Positions 1 through 12,159 of a stretch of 64,000 nt of DNA are shown here, piece after piece; the stretch's first letter is position 1; each line of letters begins with the position of its first letter. Source of the stretch: Wyeomyia smithii (lineage: Eukaryota; Arthropoda; Insecta; Diptera; Culicidae); NCBI RefSeq assembly GCF_029784165.1, contig NC_073694.1:164204118-164268117 (forward strand). The letters run 5' to 3'. A program made the translations under genes and the position numbers. The notes under the pieces are model-generated. The model saw only the letters and a list, made by a program, of their open reading frames with translations, searched no databases and had not been told where the DNA came from.

Positions 1-3000
1 GAGCAATAACCAAAAAGTAACAAACAATACACACGCATGTATGTGTTTCTGCAGGAGAACATAAAGCCAAGAACCGCAATGCATGTGTTAGCAAGACTTC
101 ACTCCTTGCATTTGTGTTAATGCAACGATAAGGTTCATTTCTGTCTCCTTTATTCACACATAATCAGAATCTTAACCGTCAGCCTCAAATGTCTAATTAG
201 AAACACCACTGTTTCGTTCCCCAGTGTTTACTGTATTCCGTATGCGTACAACAAACTAATACACGCACACCGGATGAATTGGAGATAGAAGGAACTAGTA
301 AGACCGAGGACATACTGGCGCGGCTTGAGTTGCGAAGACGGTTCACCTTGCCGTGGCTTAATGTACAGCCCTCAGTAGTGCTGTACAATAACCTGCGGCA
401 GGGTGAGTCGCCCTCACAGCACAGGCCGCGCCAGTATGTTCACGGCCTGACATGTACAACAGTACAACATATGCGACGGTGTTGTTTCTTGACTGGAGAT
501 GGAAAGGGAATTCGATTTTTCGACAGAGAAAATTTTGCATATAGTTGAAATGTCCATTATTAGATAGTCGTAGTCCCGTAACACGTGCTAAATATGTGAC
601 AGTATGTGTTGTTACTTGAATGAATTTATTACTTTTTAGGTAACAAATTTGTTACCTAAAGAGCCATATCACGTTATTGCTAATTAAGTAATACGAAAAA
701 ACTTTGCGTGTAGTTGTTTAATGATGAAATTGTAGAACAATTTGTTGACATAATCTTTTTTTCTATACTTGAGTTGATTCTGAGAATGAGCATGAGCATG
801 ATTGACCGCCTGCGGTTGCTACTCCGTTATTGCCAGATCAGCTGTATTTAAACAGAGAACCAATGGATGATGCTTGGGACTAACATTCATTCTCAATGTG
901 TAAAAACTGGCGAATTTAATCTTTCTATTAGGCAATACCAGCGCCGGCCGCATCCGAATGCAGGTCAATGAAGGAGTGTGTATGGGTATATGTTGACGTG
1001 ATACTCGCTATATAAGAAGCCGAGAACACCTCTGCACTCCCACGAGAAATCACTGGGATGTTGGGGAAAATAGTAGGGTTTGCAGAAGAGTTCGCTTTGG
1101 TAAACGATGGGCTGAATTCAAGTACCGAGTTCGTAATAACAAATATCGCGCCTACAAGTTTATTATATCCTCCGCGAACGCGCACGCGAGAATATCGGAC
1201 CTTTGACTAAATTAAAACAGACTAAAATATTTCTCCTCACGAAGTCATTATGCAACTACCGAAACGTATCTCCCATTGATTCATCTCAGCCTACTACACA
1301 ATGCTACGAAAGCTAAGGATGTTGTATTCACGTTAACGTCTCTCCACTCCTGTCAATTCCTCGTAAAGTGAACCTTTTTATACCGAAAATTATATCGCGT
1401 ATCTATCTGTAGAAAATACGACTTCATGGAAGGTATCGACGCGAAGTCTCTTGATAATCGAGTTGATTCTAAGAAAGAAAAACCGAAATCGCCTGGAATG
1501 TTGCATAAGAGTTTGAATGATAATAATTATTGAACCATTTTATGAGTTGCAATAACGTACTTTTCGTTCGATTGATAAAATGTAGAACCACTTTGTTTTT
1601 AGTTAGTTAGTTACTTCACTGCTTAGCAGTAAAAGAAAATGAAAAGTCTCGTTTTTCTGTGCTGATAACAAATTTAACAGAACTTTCTCATCTCAATAGT
1701 TTAACTAATCTGGTTCACTTCTACATGTTTAAGGCCGAATTGATGTCCGGAAAGTGAAGCTTGGGAGTGAAGTTTTATTTGAAACTGAAGTCTCGGACGA
1801 AACCATGCTTTTTCAAACGAACACTTTTTTTTGGTGCTACTTTAAATATCTAGCTTGTTTAAGGTTGTACCCCTTCCATGGTAGTTACTACCATACTTTT
1901 AATATAGTTGCGTTGCGGCCGAATATTTCTCTTAATTTAGATGCCATGAAGCTGGCAAGGCTTGATTTCAAATGTACCATAAGCAGATATTTCTTTCTTC
2001 TGAGCAGTCTTGTACTCAACTTTGTGCAATTATAAATACATGAATTGTATTACATCCGTTTAAGGTAGGTACTGTGATGAGCAAAGCAAGAATTGTCATC
2101 CCAATTGAGCAGCGCCATAGGGGTCCTGTAACATATGCGGAGGCGAGCAAAACTTGTGTTCTGCTGAATAAATTAACTGTGTTCAGGCTGAGTTTATCAG
2201 AGACCTGCATAATAGAGACTAAAAAACTCAATGAACCCAGCGCAGAGCTTTACTTCAACGTTAGAAAAAAAGGTTTTTTCAAATGTTTAAAAAAAATGAA
2301 AAAAGTTTCAAAATGTTATTGTCTTCCAGAATTGCTAATTTGTTTTTGGTAGAGTGTACGATAGTAAAATATGCTTCCAGTATGCTCTAGTGGGCGTCTA
2401 GTATAAAGCAACCAATTGAACACGAAAGCATGTTTTTATCAAGCGCAGCAATGTACCTTAGGTAGGCGCTTACTCTTCACAATACAAGCTTTGAAATTAG
2501 AAGGTATGTAATGTTTAAGAAGGAAAAGATTTTAAATGCTAATAGTGAGTGCGATTGTTTACGGATTCAAGTAAAACTTACAGCAAAAATATAGAAGCGT
2601 CATTTTGTTGACCCGAGCAGGTGTGTGCGGCCTGCATAAAAAAATACTTTACCAAAAAATTGATTTGAATTAATTGTCAGTAGTAAGGTGGTAGAATTCA
2701 ACATCACCAAGTTTTGTATAAAATAAGCTCAAAAGTCTGAAAAATATTAACGGTTTTTACCGACAGCTTGATTCCATTACAATTCATGAACCTTAATGTT
2801 TGTTGGTTTGTTACTCAATTGAACAGTGTGTTAGTTCAAGTTCAACTGTCGATTCCTGATTCCCGCGGTGTGGTGTAATACTCAACAACTGTGCTCTGTA
2901 AACAGGGCATAACCTGTAGCAGCAAGGTTATTTTTATCTTCTATACGGCTCTCATAGAACAAATGGTGCTCGACATACTTTACTAATGTTTAAAACAATG

Positions 3001-4380
3001 TAAACAATCATTAATATTACAACTAGTGCAATCCCCTCTCTAAATATACGCTTATGTTTTGTTATTTTTGAGAGTTATAACATATTATAAACAAACGACT
3101 AGCTAACTTTTCATTCACTTCTTTTAGCAACCACCAGCTCATCGAAAAGATAAAAAAGGTGCCTAGGTTTAACGATAAATGTATGGATTATAAACAATCA
3201 ACTCGCAAAAAGTGTGAAGCTGACTTAGTGTAGATAAATTGTAGATTTACTTGTTAGTAGATTCCTAGGCTATCCTAGGCTATCTAGGGTAAAACAGGAG
3301 CTCACTTGCAAACAAACAAAGGAAGAAAAGAGACAAAAATTGAGCTGAAAGGTTATCACACAAAGCAGTTGTCATGTTGTAGAGTAACAACGTTTACTGT
3401 CAAAATATTTCATGTACACAACGTAAATAAATGAATTGTAAAAGTCGAGCGCACGTTCAAATGTATGCACTTTCCCTTCAATTCAGAACATCATCAACTA
3501 TCCTTGAATCAAACCTAAGCAGCACAGCTGCTAATCATGATCGAGAAAAATCAACAAATGGTGCAATTTATTTTACTAGCTATAAATACTAACGATATAC
3601 CAACTAGGCAAAATGGCAAAGAAAATCGAAGCCAATCAAACAAACCAAAAAAAAAGGACGAAAACACTATATTTATTGTTGACACCTCCACTAAGTTTAT
3701 TTACAAGCGTACGGCCGGACGCAATCGAATCGGTTGAATAGAATACGCTCGAAGCTTTTAACGTAATCATAAAGTGTAAAATCGGAAAGCAATCGCCACC
3801 TGAGATATCAGGGGCTTGCCTGTGTTAGGTTGTAACGTTCTTTAATTTTGTTTTTTTTTTTGCGTTTAGCTCCATTCTTGCCGCCTGTATATTGCCGTAC
3901 CTCCTACGTTAAAAGTATTTATCCCAGGGCGAGCGACCGAGCGGATGCATGATGATGATTACTGAAATTAATGTAAAACAACGGTCGAGATAAGGGTCAA
4001 CAGAAACTGAATTAAATATACTAGCAAATATAGATCAAAGGAATATACTAGCGATGTGTGGTTTCTGGAAAATTGTACTCTTTCATGATGACTTCCCACG
4101 GGGTTTCCCAGAACAGAATATCTGTGCAATCGTCGGCAATGGAAAAATGGTTTGAATGGTATTAACGAACAGAAGGTTGATGAATAATAAATTGCTCTGC
4201 TTTTGTGGTTTCATTGAGTGCTACAAGTGATACATTTTTTTAATTAATAATAAAATAGCAGCCGGCATGTGAATGATGCACCGAGACTTAAATGAATAAT
4301 TTCGCATTTACTTTTGTTTTCGAACCAATCAATCAAAACGACTGGAAAGTGACCATTAGCTATCTGATTTGTCAGATGTT
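1..4380. other. AT-rich intergenic DNA, no supported gene
   Basis: Open frames here are short (under about 95 codons), start and stop at random and show no recognisable domain or consistent codon pattern. No RNA gene, clear transposon end or tandem array was seen apart from the short inverted repeat at 310-439, which is listed separately. Confidence 0.6.
310..439. repeat. 15 bp inverted repeat around a 100 bp spacer
   Basis: The word ACATACTGGCGCGGC at 310-324 recurs as its exact reverse complement at 425-439. The enclosed segment is GC-richer than its surroundings. This could be the remains of a small foldback element. No target-site duplication was recognised. Confidence 0.45.
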
Positions 4381-4388
4381 TGTCCGTC

Positions 4389-4473
4389 TCAGTTGTGTCA
4401 GTTATGATTGTTTAAACTATCAAACGTAACGCGTTACGTCCTACAAGTCACCAAAGTCAGTTCAAAGGTAAGT
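4389..4473 (+). promoter_or_regulatory. Candidate transcription start and first-exon splice donor
   Basis: Two copies of TCAGTT, which fits the arthropod initiator consensus TCAKTY, lie at 4389-4394 and 4398-4403. About 70 bases downstream is a strong splice donor, TTCAAAG|GTAAGT, with the boundary at 4467/4468. The spacing would suit a short 5' untranslated exon. No TATA box or downstream promoter element is obvious, and no downstream coding exon was identified, so this is inference from motifs only. Confidence 0.2.
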
Positions 4474-5608
4474 TCAATATTTTTTTCTCTGCTGCTGCAG
4501 TCAGTCATTTGTTTTGTATCTAGTATTTGGAACAAAATAGCAGTTTATACTTTGGTTTTATAATTTTCAGCTCAGCGGCTTCAGAAGAGGCCTTTATTAT
4601 ATATTGACAAATACAGTAGTTCTATGCAAAACAATAGCAGAAGTAAAAGTAGGTTTCATCGAGATGATTGAAAATCACTCATTCTAGTTCAGTAGATAAC
4701 TTGCACGCGCGTCTTATTGAAAGCGTACGTGTCATTTTATCGGATGAAAATGAAAACAACAGAATATGAATACTGACGTCCTGCTTATGATCTGAGCATC
4801 TCGGTAGGATACCGTGCCGTGAGTGATTATACTCGAAACAGGAACTGGAATGTACACATAAATCGCAGTAAGAACAAGCATATATGCGAACGTGAATCAT
4901 CGCCACCGATGCTACGTAGGAATAGGTAATATCCCAAGTGGAACAGCGTTTTCCCCCTCAAGAGCGCATTGTCCACAATGAATACAGAGCAATAAATCAT
5001 TTTGATTGGAGGGATGGAGCCGTAGACCAATGATGTATGCGTGCGAATGTATATGATTTGCTCAGCTGGAAACGGGGTGGTATGGAGATTGCTTGTAAGG
5101 GTACCTACTTAGATTCTCGAAATCCTAGGATTTGGGTCAATTCCTTCAACATCGTTGTATTCTGGATCAGGAGTGTAATTAAACAAAACAATACAGTATT
5201 ATACTAAACTAATGTAAAACCACTGCGAAAAAGAAAACACAGAAAAGTAACAAAAATGGTGAAAAGAAAAAAAAAGATAAAAGAAGGGTTTTTCGCAAAG
5301 CCACGACCGCAAGGTTGACGTAAAATTAAATTTAAATAGGGATGTTTGTTGTATTACTTGTATTGAATATTTTTTAAAATTTGGTGCAAAAGAGGAGTTG
5401 AAACGTTACCAAATTGAAATTTGCACTTATCAATACGACATCACTGAAAAGGAATGGAACAAACATCATGCGGCGCAAACAAGTTGCGGGTTAAAACAAC
5501 ATTTCACTTTCAATTCTAGTACGAATTCTAAAACGAGAAAATATTAAATCTCTAATTCATTTGTTTGGTTGCCCTAGAATAGAACAACCATAACCAACAG
5601 CGGTAATA

Positions 5609-5641
5609 GTGCCGTGTCAAATAAATGTTTTGTTAAAAAAA
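5609..5641 (+). repeat. Short remnant of an I-clade LINE 3' terminus
   Basis: The 17-mer GTGCCGTGTCAAATAAA at 5609-5625 is identical to the 3'-terminal sequence of the I-clade element at 20707-20723, and both are followed within about 20 bases by an A-run. The upstream sequence does not match, so this may be an extreme 5'-truncated insertion or an old, decayed one. Confidence 0.35.
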
Positions 5642-5929
5642 CTGAATACGGGAATCAAGGTTAATTTTTGTATGACGAAGGCATCGTATCATCTATTTAA
5701 TTGGATTGGAGAATGCAAATTGTTCAAGATATTTTAAACATTCGATTCAGATAATTTTACCAAATCTCAAGGAGACACTCTCACACTGACCGCTGACGCC
5801 GCTACAACTACTACTGGTACACGTTGCTTGTATCCGAAAATATTAACTCTTCAATTAAGTATTTAATTTATCCTCAAAAAGGCAATTTGTTATTCAATTT
5901 TATATCAGATTAGATGCTGATCACATCTC

Positions 5930-6260
5930 TGTGTTATCCCTGTCTTATGATAACATAGTGGAAAGCAGCTCACGCTCACAGTTTGACAGCTGACAGGCTT
6001 TGATTGCCAGGATCCCACAAACGTTTGTGTGTTGCCAAAATAAGGCAGACCTTTTTACTGGAGAAAGTACCGGCCGATGTATGTACTACAAGCAGTGCCA
6101 CTGCTACCACTATCACTGTTGGTACCCGCTGCAGTTTTCACCGCTGTTGTTACCCGCTGCTACTTAGTTAAGACTGTCCTAGTCGCCATCCACGTTAAAA
6201 AGGCTTGATAATTTTAGATAGTACAGTTGGCATAATCAAGGCTTGATAGTTTTATGCGTT
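5930..6260 (+). repeat. Dispersed repeat, copy left of the palindrome
   Basis: Several ordered blocks match the segment at 8340-8800: GATAACATAGTGGA, AGTACCGGC-GATGTA, a CTACTTAGTTA...GTCGCCATC block, and a TTGATAATTTT-ATAGTAC block. The order and strand are the same but spacing and identity have drifted. No coding capacity or termini were recognised. Confidence 0.5.
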
Positions 6261-6593
6261 GTAGTGTCGTATGGGAGCAGGCAACAAAAGATACTGCAAT
6301 CAGCTACACAAAATTTTATTACGCTGCTGTTGAGTGTTACATATTGCTGAAGGTAAGCAAAATTCAGTTCGTGGTAAGACAAGGAGATGAAGTCCAATTT
6401 ATTACCGTCTGACACACAGAGAATCCTGAGTAAGAATTCTCAGGATACCTAAAACTCCGTGACGGAATCGTGAGAGGAGTTTTCTGCGATACGGACAGAA
6501 CCTGTGCGAATCGCATATGGAATCTAAATGTAGGAATCCCCAAGAATCTAAATGTAGGAATCTTAGGTAGGAAAATTTTCACGCGGTTTGCTT

Positions 6594-6833
6594 GCCAGGG
6601 GTTTTACGCGGCGTTTTGAATGAACGCGTATTTTTTTACGCAGATTTTCGAATCAATCATGTTTGCTCACGCAGACTTTTAAATTACCGCGGATTTTTGA
6701 ATTACACAGTTTTATTTTAAGCGCATTTTTGAATTACGGCTTTTTTTACACAGAATTTTAAACTACCGAATTTTTCGTGCGTTTTTATATGAGGTACGTT
6801 TCCCCGCGTAAAAAATATAACATAAAAGCAATA
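6594..6833. repeat. Degenerate ACGCG / TTTTTGAATTAC-rich repeat
   Basis: This stretch contains repeated degenerate words of the form TTACGCG and TTTTTGAATTAC. The same TTTTTACGCG vocabulary occurs in the MITE-like element at 11589-11712, so both may derive from one family. It abuts the left arm of the large palindrome. Confidence 0.35.
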
Positions 6834-8244
6834 CGCATCCACGGTGCTTCCACAGACCGTTATTATAAAAAAATGCACCAAAGAATCTGAGTATACCATT
6901 TGATTCGTTATGACGTTCAGAATCTCTGGTCAAAATTTTAAAATCATCGTACGGTTCATTTTTGAGTAATGCCTTTTTAAAGGTCGTAAAGTACGAAAAA
7001 GTGATATAAAAACGATAAAACACTTAATGTAAAGCACGTTTTTCAGCCACAATTTTATGAAACAACTTCCAAAATAGTTTCTACACATTTCAAGTATTAT
7101 ATTTCAAGACATTTACAATTGGTGGAAAGATTTATTTGAAAATTTCACAGTGCACAGTGGTCTGAATTCGAAAAATCGTGATCGTTTTTGATTTGACCAT
7201 GAAAAATTGATTTTATGTACTCAATGTCTTCAGCAAAATTGTTTCATAGAACAAGGCCTTACTTTTGGCGTTTTTGGTTTTTCGATCAATCCACTTAAAA
7301 GTTAGATGAAATAAATGTTTTTTCTAATTTTCAATATACCGGATTGCTTCCTTCACCAAAGTTGTGGAAAATTTAAAAAAAAAACAATTGCTGAATACTG
7401 CGATGTTCTATCTGTACGTTAAACACGATAAAATAGCGTTTTTTTTGTAGAACACCTCTCCTTAAAATCAGTTTTTTGTCTATAATTTCGCCTGTAATGG
7501 TCTAAACGATGCAAAATGTTCTAAAAAATTATGCATTCAACTAAGCTTCCCTCAAGACTTTTAAAATTTATTGTTTTGACAATCACAGAAAAAATTATAG
7601 ACAAAAGACTGATTCCAAGGACCGGTGTTCCACTAAAAACTTTATTTTGTCGTGTTCAATGTACAGATAGAAATCGCAGTACTGAGCAATTGTTTTTCTT
7701 TTAAAATTTTCCACAACTTTGCTTAAGGAAGCAATCCGGTAAATTGAAAATTAGAAAAAATATTTTTTGTATCTAACTGTTAGGTGAATTGATCGAAAAA
7801 CTCAAAACGCCAAAAGTAAGGCCTTGTTCTATAAAACAATTTTGCTGAGGACATTGAGTACTGAATATCAATATTTCATAGTCAAATCTAGAACGATCAC
7901 GATTTTCGAATTTAGACCACTGTGCACTGTGGGATTTTCAAATAAATCTTTCCACCAATTGTAAACATCTTGAAATATAATACTTGGAATGTGTAGAAAC
8001 TATTTTGGAAGTTGTTTCATAAAATGGTGGTTGAAATACGTGCTTTACATTAAGTGTTTCATCGTTTTTATATCACTTTTTTGTACCTTACGACCTTCAA
8101 AAGAGTATTACTCAAAAGTGTACCGTACGATGATTTTGAAATTTTGACCAGAGATTCTGGATGTCATAACGAATCGAAGGGTGTACTCAGATTCTTTGGT
8201 GCATTTTTTTTATTATAACGGTCTGTGGGAGCACCGTGGCATCG
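6834..8244. repeat. 1.4 kb palindrome (foldback element)
   Basis: Reading inward from both ends, the left arm (from 6834) and the reverse complement of the right arm (ending 8244) match almost continuously for about 680 bases each. The outer pair is CATCCACGGTGCTTCCACAG against the complement of CTGTGGGAGCACCGTGGCAT. Inner pairs include the AAATCAGT-TTTTGTCTATAATTT blocks, with the turn near 7530-7550. The arms differ by scattered substitutions and small indels. No open frame of useful length is present. A non-autonomous foldback transposon is the simplest reading; a transcript would form a long hairpin. Confidence 0.85.
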
Positions 8245-8339
8245 TTATGTGTCTATCTCTTTTCCAGATGAAATTGAAGAATGTAACACACATTATAGCG
8301 AATATTATACACTCAATATTATACACTCTGACAGTGAAA

Positions 8340-8800
8340 AGACAATCTTCTGATAACATAGTGGAGAGCTGTTTTCACACTGAAAATATGATGGCCCACA
8401 GATTTGAAAGTTTGAGAACGTATATTTAGTTTTCATTGGAAGAAGTACCGGCTGATGTAAATACAGCTGATGTTGCCACTACCGCACAAAGGCAGCTTTT
8501 CAATAGAGGAGTTGCAGCTGCACCTCCCGCTGACGCTCTTGCCATTTTCACTGCTACTACTTAGTTACAACCAGCCTTGTCGCCATCTACTAGTAAAATG
8601 ATTGATTAGAGCAGAGATAGATTCTTATAAAGCCCAAAGAGTGCTTTTTCGGTTTACTAGGTATACAATTCTGTCGATCATCTCAGGGAAAGCAAGCACT
8701 GAGCGACCAATCAGAGGTCGAAATTTTCGTTTCAACTAGGTTTGATAATTTTTAATAGTACAATAGTTCGAATAATCAATTTACAATTTTATGCATTTGG
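8340..8800 (+). repeat. Dispersed repeat, copy right of the palindrome
   Basis: This is the partner of the 5930-6260 segment in the same orientation. It shares the GATAACATAGTGGA, GTACCGGC-GATGTA, CTACTACTTAGTTA, TTGTCGCCATCTAC and TTGATAATTTTTAATAGTAC blocks. The palindrome sits between the two copies, so either it inserted into a tandem pair or the pair belongs to a larger composite element. Confidence 0.5.
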
Positions 8801-8954
8801 GCAGATGCTTAGTTTAGATAATTTTCCAATCGATTGCTGTACGAACGAAGGAAATCAATTAAAAACTAAATTAAATTTTTGCATTTCAAATTGGGCATAT
8901 TTTTTCGTTTTTTCAGTTTTTAGATTTCCATTGCACACGCCTATGTAGTCGAAC

Positions 8955-9338
8955 TTCCTGGGAGACGTAATTCCACGTCAAAAACAAAAATAAAGTAATG
9001 ACAGAAATAACATTGATTACAAAAATAACAAGAATGACTCCAAATACAAAAATGCTACAAATGAGAGAAAAAAAAATAAAAAGACAATATCGACAAGTGA
9101 ACAACAATGGCAATAAATGACAGAAAATAAAAGAAAAATGCCTAATAACAGAGACGAACACAGACATAACAGATATATTGGCAATTATAACAAAAATAAC
9201 AATAAAAAGACGAAAAACATGAAAACAAAGACGGCAAAACCGACAAGAACGAAAGAAATGTCCGTAAAAAACATGATTGTATAAAAAATTATGCATATGA
9301 TAATATCTAAAAATGATAGATTAAATAATAAAATAAAG
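8955..9338 (+). repeat. A-rich low-complexity block, left part
   Basis: This strongly A-biased strand is built of degenerate words such as ACAAAAATAAC and AAATGAC. The same texture resumes immediately after the LTR-like element at 11221, so the two parts were probably one block before the insertion. The minus-strand open frame here is a by-product of the missing T residues. Confidence 0.6.
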
Positions 9339-9342
9339 ATTG

Positions 9343-9887
9343 TGTAGCCGTCGCGAACCGATCATGCTTAAGCGAGTAGTTTAAGCGCCACTCCTTACGG
9401 AGACTACCGCCAAGATAAATGTTGCCCGGATGAGCTTTTCTATGCAAGTCCAAGTTGAATCCCTTCGGAGAAAGAATTCAGATCGGTTCAGCTCGCTAGC
9501 TAGTTTCCGCCAAAACAGGTGCAAAACTCGGAAAGAAACTTAACGAATCCAAAGCTCACCGTACATAATTCTCGATATAGGAATCACTTAAGCTTTTATC
9601 ATCACGGGAAACTTACAAAACCCGCCACCAGACAGCGCCAACTTGAGAGGAACCGAACATATGCATGCCTGAGACTTCCGCATGCTGCGAACTAAAACGG
9701 AGCGAACGAACTAAGGTGACTAGGGAAACATTTCATAAGCTCAAAATCCTGTATAATCTTAAGGGCTAGGTTTATTAGGAACAATTTCAATCGGTTTAAC
9801 TAATCCTATATTTACACATTCAGGTTTTCGTTTTCTCTACTCGGTTGGTATCGTGTGCGATTCTAACTATCTACTCTTACTTTACTC

Positions 9888-9930
<43 letters not shown>

Positions 9931-11220
9931 GTGGGTGCAGGCATAAAGACCATCTCACTACATGACTTTTCTATTCCCGAGAGCCAAGGGTGGATCAACT
10001 TGATCTCCCGGGAGCGATCGCAATTGCGTTACGGGGCGTCCGTAATCGCGGTTACATGTGACCAATCGGGTCACTCGAGCTCGAAAATTTCTATCGGTTT
10101 ATCTTCTACCCGTCACAAGCGGGAATTACAAAATGGCCGTCAATCGGCTCTACATACGCCACGTGGCGGCTTCTAGGGTCGGCACTTCAAAAAAAGAGAA
10201 CGGACTCACCGAATCTCTCCTGAGATCAGTTGCTGTGGCTGTTGTTGAACCGGGATGCTGGATGTATTCCCTAGTTACAGATGTATGGCGGGGGCGATCT
10301 CTTATCGCAAGTGGGATTGCGGCATTTGCCGATAACTAAACTGCAGGTGCCGGCCGAAAAGGGCTGGTTCGGGCCAGCAGAATCGTTTCTCGGGCCAATC
10401 CGGAGAATTCTGGCTGTGCTGACTCGGCGATGTAGCGGTGATGACGGGTGGCGCGCAAACGGCGCGGCAAGCGTGATGAGAACGTGCTCTCGTGCGGTTT
10501 CTCCGATTCCTAGGGTGAGAAAGTCTGATGGCATATGCCACCGAGTGGTCGTTAGCCTTTGCTACGGGTCGTTAGCCTTTGCACGTGCTTACCTTTCTGT
10601 CTCCTAGCATGCACACGAATCGGGTTTCACACACTTAACTATTCGCACGTTCTATCTAACTCCTAGAAATACAAAAACTTTAGCTCATGAACTATTTCCC
10701 TAGCACTCTCTGCTTTTACCTTGAAGCAGTGACCTAACGCGAAACTATTCACTTCCACTATGTTTGGCGGTTTGGAACGAAGTGATCGTACGGTTTTAGC
10801 CCTCAGATAAACTAGGAGACCTGACTACTTGCCGGAAGTACGTCAGTACATAATCGAAAATCCTTCGGGATCACTCGGAATTCGCTAAATAATTCTTTCG
10901 GTTCGTTTTGACCTACGCACGTAGTTTTGCCTTCTCTTTCCTTCAACTTTCCTAGAAAGGTTCGTTTTGAACCTGCATGTAAAGTAATCTTACTCGGGTT
11001 TCCTTATATAATTTATTTCGGCTATCTAAGGGATCGACGAATGGACGTGCGACGCGTGGCCTACATTTTGGCGATCTTACCTTAGACACAACCCAACTGA
11101 GCACTAATCAAGGTGAATATTTACAGGACTTAAGTGTTATATTCTAAATTTTATAGTATGAATATTTTATCGCTTCCAACTCAACCGTACTGCATTATGC
11201 TGTGACCGGCAACGGTTACA
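9343..11220. mobile_element. Solo LTR-like element, 1,878 bp, with 4 bp target duplication
   Basis: The segment begins TGTAGCCGTCGC and ends GCAACGGTTACA, whose reverse complement is TGTAACCGTTGC, so it has TG...CA ends with a 10/12 terminal inverted match. The identical tetramer ATTG lies directly outside both ends (9339-9342 and 11221-11224), as expected for an LTR-retrotransposon target duplication. The interior is compositionally unlike the flanks, contains a (CT)n tract, and has no gag or pol coding. The two flanks are the same A-rich texture, which supports insertion into one block. The most likely origin is a Ty3/gypsy- or BEL-type solo LTR; a large MITE with short inverted termini is the alternative. 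Confidence 0.65.
9890..9928 (+). repeat. (CT)n microsatellite
   Basis: This is an uninterrupted CT dinucleotide run of about 19 units inside the LTR-like element. Confidence 0.95.
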
Positions 11221-11224
11221 ATTG

Positions 11225-11580
11225 AAAGATGCAAACTACAGAAATAATGAAATTGATATAAATGGTTTGATAAAAATATCAAAAATGGAAAATACGCAAA
11301 AATAAAATAGGTAATCACAAAAGATTCCAAAATAGAAAACTGCAAAAATACAAAAAAATTCCTAGAAGTTATGGTTTAAATATAAAATATATATGTGATA
11401 GAAATAACAGAAAAAATTGTCAGATATGACAAAAAAAATCAAACAGAAAACATCGCAATTATTTTATTTTTATTTTTCAATGACGAAAACTACACAAAAC
11501 GTTGATATGAATGAGGTGAAAATAATAAAAAAATTTAAGAATTGACAAAAAAAGTAGCGAATAAAAAAATTAAGATATAA
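11225..11580 (+). repeat. A-rich low-complexity block, right part
   Basis: This continues the A-rich texture of 8955-9338, with words such as ATGCAAAATAC and AAAATGGAAAATAC. No gene is supported. Confidence 0.55.
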
Positions 11581-11588
11581 ACTACAGC

Positions 11589-11712
11589 CGCTTTTTACGC
11601 GGGGGATACGTGCCGCGTAAAAAAACGCGTAAATTACGGAATCCGCGGGAAAAAACCGTGTGAATTCTGTAATCCGCGTAAAAAAGCTGCGTAAAAAACC
11701 GCGTAAAAAGCG
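11589..11712. mobile_element. Short MITE-like element with 14 bp inverted termini
   Basis: CGCTTTTTACGCGG at 11589-11602 is the exact reverse complement of CCGCGTAAAAAGCG at 11699-11712. The interior is built of further GCGTAAAAAA words in both orientations. No target duplication is obvious. Confidence 0.5.
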
Positions 11713-11855
11713 ACCTTAGTGTATATCAAAAATGACGCATTGATGCGCCAACTGGACTGACCAGCTGCCGCGTCAGAATTCAATGTCAATGTGTCAATGA
11801 CGTAAGATAGAGAAGAGTTGCCAATGGGTGGTTTTTAGAGAATTGTCAGAGCTCC

Positions 11856-11877
11856 AAAAAAAAAAAAAAAAAAAAAA
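11856..11877 (+). repeat. Poly(A) run of 22
   Basis: This is a pure A22 tract. It could mark the 3' end of a retroposed sequence upstream (11740-11855), but nothing in that stretch was recognised. Confidence 0.9.
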
Positions 11878-12159
11878 CGTAAACTAAGCTGTACACGAAA
11901 AAGTTTGCTCGATTTTTTTTCTTGTGTGTGACCACTCTGATTTATTTATAAGGGTTCTAGTCAGCTAAATTCCTAAAAACATGTTTTGAAATGATTTTTT
12001 TTTTGTTTTTGTTTTTTCAGTAATTATTTTTCAGTATTTGATTATGAACTAAATTTTTGTAACATCTTTGAATAGAAGCTCAGGCAATTCTCTAGAATTT
12101 ACAAATTTTGTCTGTTTCTTGTCATAATTCAGATATATCGATTTATTAAAAAAAACTTT

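Noticed and set aside
197..548. Overlapping ORFs near the left edge
   Set aside because: Both strands are open over the same GC-richer patch, which contains an inverted repeat; no domain or start context was found.
9853..10607. ORFs of 79-108 codons around 9.85-10.6 kb
   Set aside because: They overlap on both strands, include a (CT)n-encoded SLSLSL run, and lie inside the LTR-like element without any recognisable domain.
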